A DNA stretch of 64,000 nucleotides. It comes from Leucobacter rhizosphaerae (GTDB lineage Bacteria; Actinomycetota; Actinomycetes; Actinomycetales; Microbacteriaceae). Below the pieces are notes generated by a model. It had not been told where the DNA came from. It did no database searches and was given only the letters and a program-made list of their open reading frames with translations. This document shows, one piece after another, positions 1-8,301 of the stretch (positions are counted from its first letter, which is position 1; the number at the start of each line of letters is the position of its first letter). Both the position numbers and the translations under genes were made by a program. The stretch is taken from the NCBI RefSeq assembly GCF_022919175.1, contig NZ_CP095043.1:3273835-3337834 (forward strand), in the 5' to 3' direction.

Positions 1-1
1 T

Positions 2-820
2 CTGAGCCAGCTGCACCAGCTGCGCGGGCGAGTCGGTCGCAGCCGAGAGCGGGCGTACGCCTACTTCCTCTACGACCCGGACAAGCCGCTCACCGAGCAC
101 GCGCACGAGCGCCTCGATACGCTTGCCACGAACAACGAGCTGGGCTCCGGCATGCAGGTCGCCCTCAAGGACCTGGAGCTCCGTGGTGCCGGCAACCTGC
201 TCGGCGGCGAGCAGTCGGGGCACATCGCGGGGGTCGGGTTCGACCTCTACCTCCGGATGATCGGCGAGGCCGTCAGCACGTTCAAGGGCGAGGACGTGCA
301 GTCGAACACCGAGCTCGTGCTCGAGCTGCCGGTCGATGCGCATATCCCCGAGGAATACGTGGAGAGCGAGCGGCTGCGGCTCGAGGCCTACCAGAAGTTC
401 TCGGCGGCCTCGCACCCGCAGGCGCCGGAGGATCACGTCACCCTCGTGCTCGACGAGCTCACCGACCGCTACGGCGAGCCGCCGGCCGAGGTGCAGCGGC
501 TCGCGGCGATCTCCGCGCTGCGACGCCGCGCGTCGCGGCTGGGGCTTTCGAAGGTGGTGGCCGCCGGACCGTCGCTCCGCCTCGAACCGGTGAAGCTGCT
601 CGATTCCCGCCGCATGCGCATGAGCCGGATGTACCCCGGTGCGCGCTACACCGAGTCGACGCAGAACCTGCAGATTCCGTTGCCGGGCGGCACCGCGTCC
701 TCGAAGAGCCCGCTCGCCGGGGTCGGGCAACGCCACCTGGGCGACGAAGGAGATGTGGTGGCCTGGACCGGGCGGGTGCTGTCGACGCTGCTCGAGGAGG
801 ATCCGCCCGCGGAGGGATAA
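2..820 (+). CDS. mfd: Transcription-repair coupling factor Mfd, C-terminal part (gene begins before the window)
   Basis: Mfd is a DNA translocase that removes stalled RNA polymerase and recruits UvrA. The frame is open from the window edge. It starts with the end of the helicase RecA-2 lobe (QLRGRVGRS, motif VI) and continues with GSGMQVALKDLELRGAGNLL and GEQSGHIAGVGFDLY, which are hallmarks of the Mfd/RecG-type translocation region. The regulatory D7 domain occupies the last ~170 residues. The 5' two thirds of the gene are missing only because of the window boundary. Identification is firm. Confidence 0.95.
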   Translation: MSQLHQLRGRVGRSRERAYAYFLYDPDKPLTEHAHERLDTLATNNELGSGMQVALKDLELRGAGNLLGGEQSGHIAGVGFDLYLRMIGEAVSTFKGEDVQSNTELVLELPVDAHIPEEYVESERLRLEAYQKFSAASHPQAPEDHVTLVLDELTDRYGEPPAEVQRLAAISALRRRASRLGLSKVVAAGPSLRLEPVKLLDSRRMRMSRMYPGARYTESTQNLQIPLPGGTASSKSPLAGVGQRHLGDEGDVVAWTGRVLSTLLEEDPPAEG

Positions 821-868
821 GCGCCGGCCGCGGGGTCGGTCGTTCCCAAACTCGTCGGCTCCGTGCGT

Positions 869-1435
869 CTACTTCGCGGCGGTGCAGGCCTCCTGCAGCG
901 CGGTACCGGTCTGCTGCAGGGCCGGCAGCCGCTCCGACACGATCGCCGAGACGTCCTCGCCATACGTCTGCAGGTTGCCGAGCTCGCCGAGCGTGCCGAG
1001 GTCGCCGAGATCGATGCCGCTGAGGTCCGGTGTGCCGAGCCCCTGGATGTCCTCGCCGAGTCCGACCCACTCCGTGCGTGCGTCGTCGATGGCGGCGATG
1101 ACCGCGGGATCCGTCGCGCCCGAGCCCGCGGCGTCGAGCGAGGTGAACACCGGCTCGATGAGCGCGCCCGGGTCGATGGATTTCCCGGCGAGCAGGTCTT
1201 CGATCAGCTGCGGGGCGTTCTGCTGCGCCTCCGCGATGACCCGGTCGATCGTCTCGGCCGCGGCCTGGCAGCTGCCGTTGGCCGTCGTACCCGCGTCACC
1301 CGCGCCGTTCGGTTCCGCCGCATCACTCGACGACGGTGATCCGATGCCGAGTGCGCTGCACCCGGCCAGCGGCAGTGCAAGGCAGGCGAGTGCGGTGAGC
1401 GTGATGAGCGCGGGAGAGCGGCGGATGACCGGCAT
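869..1435 (-). CDS. Secreted lipoprotein of unknown function (copy 1 of a paralogous pair)
   Basis: The 188-aa product starts with a lipoprotein signal peptide ending in the lipobox LAGC (Cys ~26), so it should be a membrane-anchored extracytoplasmic protein. The mature part is Ser/Asp/Glu-rich, predicted helical, and ends in a conserved Cys (QEACTAAK). The ATG is preceded by GAAAGGA. It resembles the next minus-strand gene: a Cys shortly after the anchor, then a region of the form EPV..LD/DA...DP/NPxV, then GL/MxE, then a C-terminal LQExC. The two terminal cysteines may form a disulfide. I do not recognise the family. Confidence 0.8.
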   Translation of the reverse strand: MPVIRRSPALITLTALACLALPLAGCSALGIGSPSSSDAAEPNGAGDAGTTANGSCQAAAETIDRVIAEAQQNAPQLIEDLLAGKSIDPGALIEPVFTSLDAAGSGATDPAVIAAIDDARTEWVGLGEDIQGLGTPDLSGIDLGDLGTLGELGNLQTYGEDVSAIVSERLPALQQTGTALQEACTAAK

Positions 1436-1572
1436 GGGGATCCTTTCGACGGGCGTCCCAGGAGTCTACGAGGCGCGTTGCGGAACCGGCTGAGTGCGTG
1501 GTGCGCCCCGACCGCAACGCAGTGGGGGCGGGTTCCGCTCGGAACCCGCCCCCACTCGTCTCGCGCTGGAAC

Positions 1573-2052
1573 CTAGCCGGCGGCGCAGACCTCCTGCAGG
1601 TTGGTGCCCGCCTCCATGAGCGCCGAGGCGCGCGTCTCGAGCGACGCCGCGAGCTCCTCGGACTCCGCCTGGAGCGCCTCGAGCTCGGCCATCGCGTCGG
1701 GGTCGGTCGCGTCGATGCTGCTCATGTCGGGGAGCTTGTAGCCGGCGAGCTCCTCGCTCATGCCCGCGAACTCGTCGGCGACGGAGGCGAGCGCCTCGGA
1801 GACCTCGGGGTTGGTGACCTTGGCCTGTGCATCGTCGAGCGCCTTGTTGACCGGCTCGAACATGGTCGCGAGGTCGCCATTGCCCGACATCGCGTCGCTC
1901 ATCAGCGACTGCATCTCGCTGTTGGCCTCGCTGACGGTCGTGTCGGCGATCTTGCAGGCGTCGGCCACGCTCTGGCCGCCCGAGCATGCGGCGAGGGTCG
2001 AAGCGAGGGCGAGAGCGGCAACAACTGCGCCGATGCGTCGTGTGGACTTCAT
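1573..2052 (-). CDS. Secreted lipoprotein of unknown function (copy 2 of a paralogous pair)
   Basis: This is a 159-aa lipoprotein with signal MKSTRRIGAVVAALALAST and lipobox LAAC. The ATG at 2052 is chosen over upstream in-frame starts because AAGGAG lies 8 nt before it and the signal peptide starts there. The mature region is helical and acidic, with a Cys near the start (DACKIADT) and one at the end (LQEVCAAG), the same layout as the lipoprotein downstream. It probably arose by tandem duplication. Function unknown. Confidence 0.8.
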   Translation of the reverse strand: MKSTRRIGAVVAALALASTLAACSGGQSVADACKIADTTVSEANSEMQSLMSDAMSGNGDLATMFEPVNKALDDAQAKVTNPEVSEALASVADEFAGMSEELAGYKLPDMSSIDATDPDAMAELEALQAESEELAASLETRASALMEAGTNLQEVCAAG

Positions 2053-2128
2053 GCGTGTGTACTCCTTGGTTCGGTGTGCGATCTCGTGTTCACGGGAATG
2101 CTCGATCCCCCCGAACCCCGGAAACAGC

Positions 2129-2371
2129 CTATCGGTCGACGGGAGCGAGCGAAATCGGGGCGGGGGCCTTGATCTTTGCGGTGATTGCTGCATAGGCTCC
2201 GGACCACCCGGATCCCAGTGCGGCTGCCGCTGCGCTCGCCGCGACCATTTGTCCACCAGATCCGGCCTGGGCGGCGAACACGAACCAGACTGCGGCGGCG
2301 ACGATGCCCAGGATCGCGGCGGCGGAGATCCATTTCAGTGTGACTCGCAGTTTCGACGTGCGGTGATCCAT
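2129..2371 (-). CDS. Small membrane protein, function unknown
   Basis: The product is 80 aa. A basic N-terminus (MDHRTSKLRVTLKW) precedes a clear transmembrane helix at ~14-35 (AAAILGIVAAAVWFVFAA), and a second, weaker Ala-rich hydrophobic segment lies at ~42-62. A GGAAAGAGGG purine tract precedes the ATG. It is upstream of, and co-oriented with, the two lipoprotein genes, but the gaps are wide enough for separate transcription. No family recognised. Confidence 0.6.
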   Translation of the reverse strand: MDHRTSKLRVTLKWISAAAILGIVAAAVWFVFAAQAGSGGQMVAASAAAAALGSGWSGAYAAITAKIKAPAPISLAPVDR

Positions 2372-2543
2372 CTCGGGCCCTCTTTCCTTCGGCTGAACGG
2401 TGCGTCGAGGGTTCTATCGCACCACATCGGAACCGCCGTCACCTCCGCCGTGCGGGGGAACGTGCACCGCCGCGAGGCGGAGGCGAGGCTCGGCACGGGA
2501 GCGACTGGGAACCGCTCGGAGACGCGATCACTAGGCTGGTCGT

Positions 2544-3359
2544 ATGGTCAGCGCGCGCGAGGAAGCCCAGGATCCATCGGCCGGCACGGCGAAGTCGGAG
2601 GCTGCGCACGACGCCGCGGGCCCCGCAGACACCACCGATGCCGCAGACACCACCGAGGCCATGGCACTCACCGACGCCGCACGGGCGCTCGCTCGAGTGG
2701 CCGCGACGGTGCGTCGTATGGTGTCGCCCGGCGGCTGTGCGTGGCACGAGGAGCAGACCCACGCATCGCTCACCCCGTTCCTGGTGGAGGAGACCGCCGA
2801 GTTCATCGACGCGATCGAGCGCGAGCTGCCCGCCGACGAGGTGCAGGGCGAGCTCGGGGACGTGCTCTACCAGGTGCTCTTCCACGCAACCATCGCCGAG
2901 CGGGACGGCGAGGGATACGACCTCGCCGCCGTCGCCGACACGCTGAACGACAAGCTCATAGCCCGGCACCCGCACGTCTTCGGCGATCGCGGGTACATGA
3001 CCGTCGAGGAGTTGCATGCGGAGTGGGAGCGGCTGAAGGAGGACGCGGCGGGGGAGGAGCGCGGATCCCGCAGCCCGCTCGAGGGGATCCCCGCGGGCAT
3101 GCCGTCGCTCGCGCGTGCTGCGAAGGTCGTGGAGCGCCTGAAGCGCGCGCGCCTCATCGATCCCGGTGCCAGTGGCAGTTCGCCCGAGGATCCGCTGTCG
3201 ACGGCGATCGGCGCCGACGAGCAGCGGCTCGCCGAGTTCGGGATCGGCGACGCGATGCTCGCGCTCGTCACCCGGGCCAACGCCGCGGGGGTCGATCCGG
3301 ATCGCGCGCTGCGCCGTGCGGTCGACCGCATGGCCGCCCGTGTGCTGCATACCGAGTAG
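2544..3359 (+). CDS. mazG: MazG nucleoside triphosphate pyrophosphohydrolase
   Basis: MazG-type all-alpha NTP pyrophosphatase (NTP to NMP + PPi), a housecleaning and stress function. The MazG core starts at residue ~50 with the family signature CAWHEEQTHASLTPFLVEET. The metal-binding glutamates/aspartate follow (EETAEFIDAI, then ELGDVLYQVLFHATIAE), then KLIARHPHVFGD. The N-terminal ~45 residues are Ala/Asp/Thr-rich and probably disordered, and the C-terminal part is divergent. Length 271 aa. Separate from neighbours on the opposite strand; mfd-mazG-eno clustering is usual in actinobacteria. Confidence 0.92.
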   Translation: MVSAREEAQDPSAGTAKSEAAHDAAGPADTTDAADTTEAMALTDAARALARVAATVRRMVSPGGCAWHEEQTHASLTPFLVEETAEFIDAIERELPADEVQGELGDVLYQVLFHATIAERDGEGYDLAAVADTLNDKLIARHPHVFGDRGYMTVEELHAEWERLKEDAAGEERGSRSPLEGIPAGMPSLARAAKVVERLKRARLIDPGASGSSPEDPLSTAIGADEQRLAEFGIGDAMLALVTRANAAGVDPDRALRRAVDRMAARVLHTE

Positions 3360-3558
3360 CCTCGCATCGGCACTGGCCGGGTGATGCCGGGGTGGTGCCC
3401 AGGGTGGTGCCCGGGTGACGCCCGCACCGACGAGTTGACAGCGAACGAGGCCCGCGCGTGACATAGGCTGGGAGCGGAAAGCGGTGCGCAGTGAAGCCGG
3501 AGCCAGCACGCAGGGCCAGGTCCGCACCGGATGATCACTCCGGAGAGGATGTCGCGTC

Positions 3559-5379
3559 GTGGCCAAAGCAGCAGGGTATCGGAAGCTCACGGTTGCGGTG
3601 GCCGCGATCGGTGTGGCATCCCTGACGCTCGTCGGGTGCGCCCCCGGCGGTCTCGGTGGTTCGAGCGGAGCGGCCGGTTCGGACGGCTGCACCCCCGTGG
3701 TGGTCGCCACCTCCTCCGAGAAGGTCAACCTCATGGAGGAGCTGGGCGAGGCGTTCACCGAGTCGTCGCATTACTCGGGGCTCGAGGAGTGCGCCACGGT
3801 GCTTCCGGTCAATGTCGCCTCGGGCAAGGCCGCTGAATACCTGTCCGACTCCACGGCCGAGTGGGCGCTCGGGGCCGACACCGCACCCTCGGTGTGGTCG
3901 CCCGCCTCCACGGTCTGGACCGACCGTGTCGCCTCGATCGCCGGGGAGAAGGTCGTCGCGGGCGCCGAGAGCTTCACGAAGACGCCGGTCGTGTTCGGCA
4001 TGCCGGAGTCGATGGCGCAGGCACTCGGATACCCCGACACCCCGATCAGCCTGCAGCAGATCCACGACCTCATCGCGAGCCCCGACGGCTGGGGTGCCGA
4101 GGGCAAGCCCATGTGGGGCACGTTCAAAATCGCGAAGACCAACCCGAACAGCTCGACCACCGGCCTGTCGATGCTGCTGATGCAGTCCTACGCCGCCTCC
4201 GGTAAGGCCGCGGACCTCACGGCGGCGGACGTCACGGCCGCGAAAGACTTCTCGCAGGGCTTCGAGTCCGGCGCGATCCACTACGGCGACACCACCGGCA
4301 AGGTGCTGCAGAACCTCGCCGATCGGGCGTCGGGATCCGGATCCTCCTATGTCAGTGCGATCGCGCTCGAGGAGACCTCGCTCTTCAACTACAACCTGGG
4401 CAACCCCGACTCGCACACGGTGCAGCCGGGGGAGACGCTCACGCCCCCCGACGAGAAGCTCGTGGCCGTGTACCCGAGCGAGGGGTCGATGTGGAGCGAC
4501 AACCCCGCGGTCGTGCTGAATGCGGACTGGGTCACCCCGGAGCAGCAGACGGCCGCGACGGCGTTCGTCGAGTTCCTGCAGACCCCGGAGGCCCAGGCGA
4601 TCCTGCCGAAGTACGGCTTCCGCCCGCTCGACGACTCGGCGGACGTCAGCGAGTATCTCAACGCGGACGTCGGGATCGATCCCGCGCAGCCGACCGTGAC
4701 CCTGCCGCGGCCCGCCCCCGACGTCGTCTCGACGGCGATCGACCAGTGGGCCTCGATCCGGAAGCCCTCGGCGATCCTGCAGCTCATCGACATCTCCGGG
4801 TCGATGGACGAGGGGATCGGCGACGGGCGCAGTCGCCTCGACGGCGCGATTGAGGGCTCGGCGGCGACGCTCGGCCAGATCCGTCCCACCGATGAGATCG
4901 GCGTCTGGGCGTTCACGACCGGGTTGCGCTCGAGCATCGACGACCAGACGGTCGACGGCATCGGCGTCGTGCGCCCGTTCGGGGAGCTCGGCGGCGACAA
5001 GGAGGGCCTGCAGAACGACATCGAGGATCTCGCGAACAGCCAGCGCGCCGGGACCCCGATGTACGACGCGATCTCCGCGGCCTACGACTACATGAAGACC
5101 CACGCCGAGGCGGGACGGATCAACGCGATCGTCGTGCTGTCGGACGGCGAGGACACGGACTCGCTCACGCGCCTCGACACGCTGATCCAGAAGATCAACG
5201 CGGATCAGAAGGAGGGCGGCAACGATAAGCCGGTGCGCATCTTCGCGATCGCGTACTCGCAGTCGGCCGACGTCGAGTCGCTGGAGAAGCTGGCGCGGGC
5301 GTCGGGCGGCCAGGTCTTCGACGCCACCGATCCGGAAAAGATCACCGAGACCTTCCAGTCCGTCATGAACAACTTCTAA
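3559..5379 (+). CDS. Lipoprotein with solute-binding-like N-terminal half and von Willebrand A domain
   Basis: This is a 606-aa exported lipoprotein (signal peptide with lipobox LVGC). Residues ~40-370 look like a periplasmic-binding-protein fold of the molybdate/spermidine type. Residues ~400-606 form a VWA domain with an intact MIDAS start DISGSMDEG (~410) and a downstream SDGEDTD loop, so divalent metal-dependent ligand binding at the cell surface is expected. The GTG start has GGAGAGG upstream. It is the first gene of a three-gene operon with the next two. Function is inferred from domains only; the substrate is unknown. Confidence 0.85.
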   Translation: MAKAAGYRKLTVAVAAIGVASLTLVGCAPGGLGGSSGAAGSDGCTPVVVATSSEKVNLMEELGEAFTESSHYSGLEECATVLPVNVASGKAAEYLSDSTAEWALGADTAPSVWSPASTVWTDRVASIAGEKVVAGAESFTKTPVVFGMPESMAQALGYPDTPISLQQIHDLIASPDGWGAEGKPMWGTFKIAKTNPNSSTTGLSMLLMQSYAASGKAADLTAADVTAAKDFSQGFESGAIHYGDTTGKVLQNLADRASGSGSSYVSAIALEETSLFNYNLGNPDSHTVQPGETLTPPDEKLVAVYPSEGSMWSDNPAVVLNADWVTPEQQTAATAFVEFLQTPEAQAILPKYGFRPLDDSADVSEYLNADVGIDPAQPTVTLPRPAPDVVSTAIDQWASIRKPSAILQLIDISGSMDEGIGDGRSRLDGAIEGSAATLGQIRPTDEIGVWAFTTGLRSSIDDQTVDGIGVVRPFGELGGDKEGLQNDIEDLANSQRAGTPMYDAISAAYDYMKTHAEAGRINAIVVLSDGEDTDSLTRLDTLIQKINADQKEGGNDKPVRIFAIAYSQSADVESLEKLARASGGQVFDATDPEKITETFQSVMNNF

Positions 5380-5388
5380 GCTGCGAAC

Positions 5389-6474
5389 GTGAGATTCCTC
5401 GAGACGATCCGCTCGGCGGCGGCCGCCACCGGGATCGCTGCGGCGTGCCTTGTGGGCGTCGCGGCGCCGGCGGTCGCGGCGCCCGTGCACGCCGTCACCG
5501 ATGCGAACGAGATCGTCGAGGCCTGCGGCACGCAGTCGGTGTGCCTCTTCGACGGCGCCACGATCTCGAACGCCCCCGAGCTCGCGAGCGCGCTGCCCGA
5601 GGGCGTCCGGGTGATCGTGATCCCGGAGCCGAATCAGGCCGAGAGTGTGCAGTCGAGTGTCATCGCGACGCAGGTGCAGGCGGCGACCGGCGCCGAGACC
5701 GTGATCATCATCGAGGATCGTGCGAAGGATCGGTTCTCGGTCGCTTCCGACGGCGACGCGACCGCGATCACGGAGGCGCTCTACTCACAGGGTGAATCGG
5801 ATGGCGGGATCGCGGTGGCGGCGATCGGCGAGACGCTCGTGCCCGGCTCACCGGCGCAAGCCCCCGGCGTCGGATTCGACGGCACGGCCGTGATCTTCGG
5901 CGCCGTCGCGCTCATCGCGGTCGCGGGTGCGACCCTCGGTGTGATCCTCTTCGCCCGGCGGCGCCGGAACGCGCGCGGGCACACCTCGCGGGTGCGGTCG
6001 GCCCGGCTCGAGAAGGAGCTCACCGCGGCGCTGAACGGCGAGGACGGCGCGTACATCCAGGACTCGATCGAGCAGCTCGATCGATGGTCGGCCCCGTTCC
6101 CCACGATCGGCCCCCGCGTGACCGGGATGACCCGCCACGTCTCCGAGCTGTTCGTGCGGGTGCACAAGCGAGGATCCGACCAGCAGCTCCGACTGCTGCA
6201 GTCGAAGTACAAGGACACGCTCTCCAAACTGCGCAAGGCGCTGAACGACGACTACTACGGCGACATCGTGCAGAACCCGCAGTACTGGAGCAACCCCGAG
6301 GGTCGACTTGCCGAGGTCAGCCTCGCGATCGACTCCGTCGACCAGCAGGCCGTCGAGAACATCCGCCAGGTGAACGAGTCGCGGGATCTCGAGTTCAAGG
6401 TGGCACTCGACTCCCTCATCCAGACCGTCAATCAAGCCAAGCTGTCGGACGTCTACACCGACCGCGAGCAGTAG
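5389..6474 (+). CDS. Single-pass membrane protein, possibly XpaC-like cytoplasmic domain
   Basis: Signal peptide (to about residue 30, APAVAA), an extracytoplasmic domain of ~130 residues, one transmembrane helix at ~165-187 (AVALIAVAGATLGVILFA), a basic stop-transfer RRRRN, and a ~165-residue helical cytoplasmic region. The GTG start is 10 nt after the upstream stop, so translation is probably coupled. In Bacillus, xpaC precedes telA/yaaN. The cytoplasmic part has a comparable position and helical character and a TelA-like gene follows, but the XpaC assignment is only an inference. Confidence 0.7.
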   Translation: MRFLETIRSAAAATGIAAACLVGVAAPAVAAPVHAVTDANEIVEACGTQSVCLFDGATISNAPELASALPEGVRVIVIPEPNQAESVQSSVIATQVQAATGAETVIIIEDRAKDRFSVASDGDATAITEALYSQGESDGGIAVAAIGETLVPGSPAQAPGVGFDGTAVIFGAVALIAVAGATLGVILFARRRRNARGHTSRVRSARLEKELTAALNGEDGAYIQDSIEQLDRWSAPFPTIGPRVTGMTRHVSELFVRVHKRGSDQQLRLLQSKYKDTLSKLRKALNDDYYGDIVQNPQYWSNPEGRLAEVSLAIDSVDQQAVENIRQVNESRDLEFKVALDSLIQTVNQAKLSDVYTDREQ

Positions 6475-6500
6475 TCCCACGCCCCACACAGGAGGAACGC

Positions 6501-7865
6501 ATGTCCGACGAACCGCAAACCGTGGCCATCGACTTCGCCGCGCTGATCGAGCCCGGTGACACGCAGGCGACCGAGGTGCAGGCGACGCCCCTGGAGCGCG
6601 CGATCGCCGACGCTCCGGGGACCGATGCGGCGGCCGCCCGCCCCGAGGATGCGGCGTTCACGTTCCGCAGCCTGCTGACCCCGAAGCAGCTCGAGGATCT
6701 CGAGCGCGGCGCGCCCGTGCTGGCGAAGAAGTTCATCGACGACGTGAACCAGATCGTGTCGTTCGGCGGGCCGGTCATGGAGAAGATGAACAGCGCCTCC
6801 GTGCAGCTGCTCGAGGCGCAGCGCGACATCAAGATCCCCGAGGCCGACGCCGTGGTGAACGACATGCTGCGCACGATGGACGGCTTCGAGAAGAAGTGGC
6901 GGTCGCAGAAGCTCGAGGACGCGGTGAACACCGTCGTCGGCTGGTTCAAGAAGACGAAGTACACGCTGTCGACGATGGTGCGCGAGTCCCGACCCATCTC
7001 CGACAAGATCGACCTCGCCGAGGTGAAACTGCAGGAGATGGAGTCGGCGCTCGCCGACAACATCGCTCGCGGGCAGCTGCTCCATGAGCAGACCCTCGCG
7101 CACATGGATGACGTCGTCGCGGTGCTCGCGGCGCTGGAGCAGGTGATCCAGGAACTGCGCGAGGACTTTGACGAGGTCGATGTGCTGCTGCGCGACGCCG
7201 AGGCGGCGAAAGCCGAGTCGGTCGTCTACCGCGACGAGACCATCTCCGTGTCCGAGCTCCGCGAGATCCACAGCAAGCTGTCGTTCGTGCTCTCCGAGAC
7301 CGAGAAGTCGTGGTCGGACTGGCGCACCCAGTTCTTCCTGGGCTTCGCGCACGCGCCGGCCACCCGCAACCTCATCGTGACGACGTTCGCGCTGCGCCGT
7401 CGCCTCGCGACCTTCCGCACCATGGGTCTGCCGTCGGCCCGGCAGTCGCTCGTGATGTGGCAGCAGGCGGTGTTCGCCCGCGAGGGTGCCGAGCTCGGCA
7501 CAGCGGTCCAGGAGGGCACGAACAAGCTCATCCAGGGGGCGTTCGCGGAGACCGCGAAGTCCGTCGAGGCCGTGGCGAACGCGTCCCAGGCTCCGGTCAT
7601 CACCGAGGACACGATTTGGGCCGTCATCGATTCCGTGAAAGCGCAGTGCGCGGCGATCGTGACGGCGGATCGTGCCGGGCGGGCGCTCCGTGCGCGGAAC
7701 CTCCAGGCGCTCGAGCGCGGCGAGGCCACCATCGAGGACGCCGTGATCGCGTCGCAGCGCGCCGTGGCGAATGCGAGCCGGTCGACCCCCGCGGTCGCGG
7801 CGGGGGATCGCGGTGCGGCGTCGGCCGACGCCGGTGACGACCTCCTCAACAAGCTCACCAACTAG
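6501..7865 (+). CDS. TelA-like (toxic anion resistance family) protein
   Basis: 454-aa soluble, highly helical protein. The start is fixed by GGAGGA seven bases before ATG 6501. After a ~55-residue variable N-terminus it has the layout of the TelA/KlaA/YaaN family: a conserved helical core with repeated D/E-K/R heptads (SRPISDKIDLAEVKLQEMES, then LADNIARGQLLHEQT). Family members are linked to tellurite and envelope stress and co-occur with VWA and XpaC proteins, as here. No catalytic residues are expected. Family assignment is moderate; last gene of the operon. Confidence 0.65.
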   Translation: MSDEPQTVAIDFAALIEPGDTQATEVQATPLERAIADAPGTDAAAARPEDAAFTFRSLLTPKQLEDLERGAPVLAKKFIDDVNQIVSFGGPVMEKMNSASVQLLEAQRDIKIPEADAVVNDMLRTMDGFEKKWRSQKLEDAVNTVVGWFKKTKYTLSTMVRESRPISDKIDLAEVKLQEMESALADNIARGQLLHEQTLAHMDDVVAVLAALEQVIQELREDFDEVDVLLRDAEAAKAESVVYRDETISVSELREIHSKLSFVLSETEKSWSDWRTQFFLGFAHAPATRNLIVTTFALRRRLATFRTMGLPSARQSLVMWQQAVFAREGAELGTAVQEGTNKLIQGAFAETAKSVEAVANASQAPVITEDTIWAVIDSVKAQCAAIVTADRAGRALRARNLQALERGEATIEDAVIASQRAVANASRSTPAVAAGDRGAASADAGDDLLNKLTN

Positions 7866-7900
7866 CAGGATCTCTGGGACTCCCGGGATCCTGTGACCTT

Positions 7901-7965
7901 GGGGTCTTGGGGTCTTGGGGTCTTGGGTTCCTGGGTTCCTGGGTTCCTGGGTTCCTGGGTTTCCT
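7901..7965. repeat. G-rich 8-bp tandem repeat (possible G-quadruplex)
   Basis: Three copies of GGGGTCTT are followed by about five of GGGTTCCT (the last with one extra T), giving eight G-runs in 65 bp on the plus strand. It lies 36 bp after the TelA-like stop. The regular spacing satisfies the usual G-quadruplex pattern, and the 8-bp unit could vary in copy number by slippage. Confidence 0.85.
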
Positions 7966-8021
7966 GGTGTGAGCGATTTCTGTTGCACCTCCCAGGATCC
8001 TGCCCCGAATTCGCTCACACC
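7966..8021. repeat. Intergenic inverted repeat, GTGAGCGA family, copy A
   Basis: Perfect 11-bp inverted repeat GGTGTGAGCGA ... TCGCTCACACC (7966-7976 and 8011-8021) separated by 34 bp. A second copy follows at 8038, and related copies lie 6 kb away at 14212 and 14275. Confidence 0.85.
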
Positions 8022-8037
8022 CGGGCTGCCTCGTCGC

Positions 8038-8093
8038 GGTGTGAGCGATTTTTGGGGTCTGGCGCGAGATTGAACCCCGAATTCGCTCACACC
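8038..8093. repeat. Intergenic inverted repeat, GTGAGCGA family, copy B
   Basis: The same 11-bp arms as copy A (8038-8048 and 8083-8093) with the same 56-bp total length. The loop differs but both end GAATTCGCTCACACC. Copies A and B are in tandem, 72 bp apart. Confidence 0.85.
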
Positions 8094-8208
8094 CGCTTGG
8101 GCTGGGTCGGGAATCGGCGTGGGGCCGGCACATCACGCGGATCCTGCACGTCCCGCGGTCAGGAACCGTGGGATCCATCCGCGTGAACTGAAGGATCCGC
8201 TTGGTGTG

Positions 8209-8260
8209 CCCCCAGCCCACCCCACCCCACCCCAGCCCAGCCCAGCCCAGCCCCCGCCCC
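8209..8260. repeat. C-rich simple repeat upstream of hisS
   Basis: Runs of CCC/CCCC separated by A or AG (CCCCA units, then four or more CCCAG units). The complementary strand is a second dense G-run array, opposite in orientation to the one at 7901. It ends 42 bp before the hisS start. No regulatory role can be shown from sequence. Confidence 0.7.
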
Positions 8261-8301
8261 GCGAACCGGCCACCGCGCGTCCGCATGAAAGAATGGATCC
8301 C

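Noticed and set aside
3535..5490. Long minus-strand open frame opposite the VWA lipoprotein
   Set aside because: Arg/Asp/Gly-rich low-complexity translation typical of antisense frames in high-GC DNA; the plus strand encodes a clear lipoprotein.
7901..8093. CRISPR array
   Set aside because: The repeat unit is 8 bp without spacers, and the longer repeats are only two inverted elements; no cas genes nearby.
8110..8301. T-box or other riboswitch upstream of hisS
   Set aside because: No T-box core sequence or specifier stem; the region is simple C-rich repeat.
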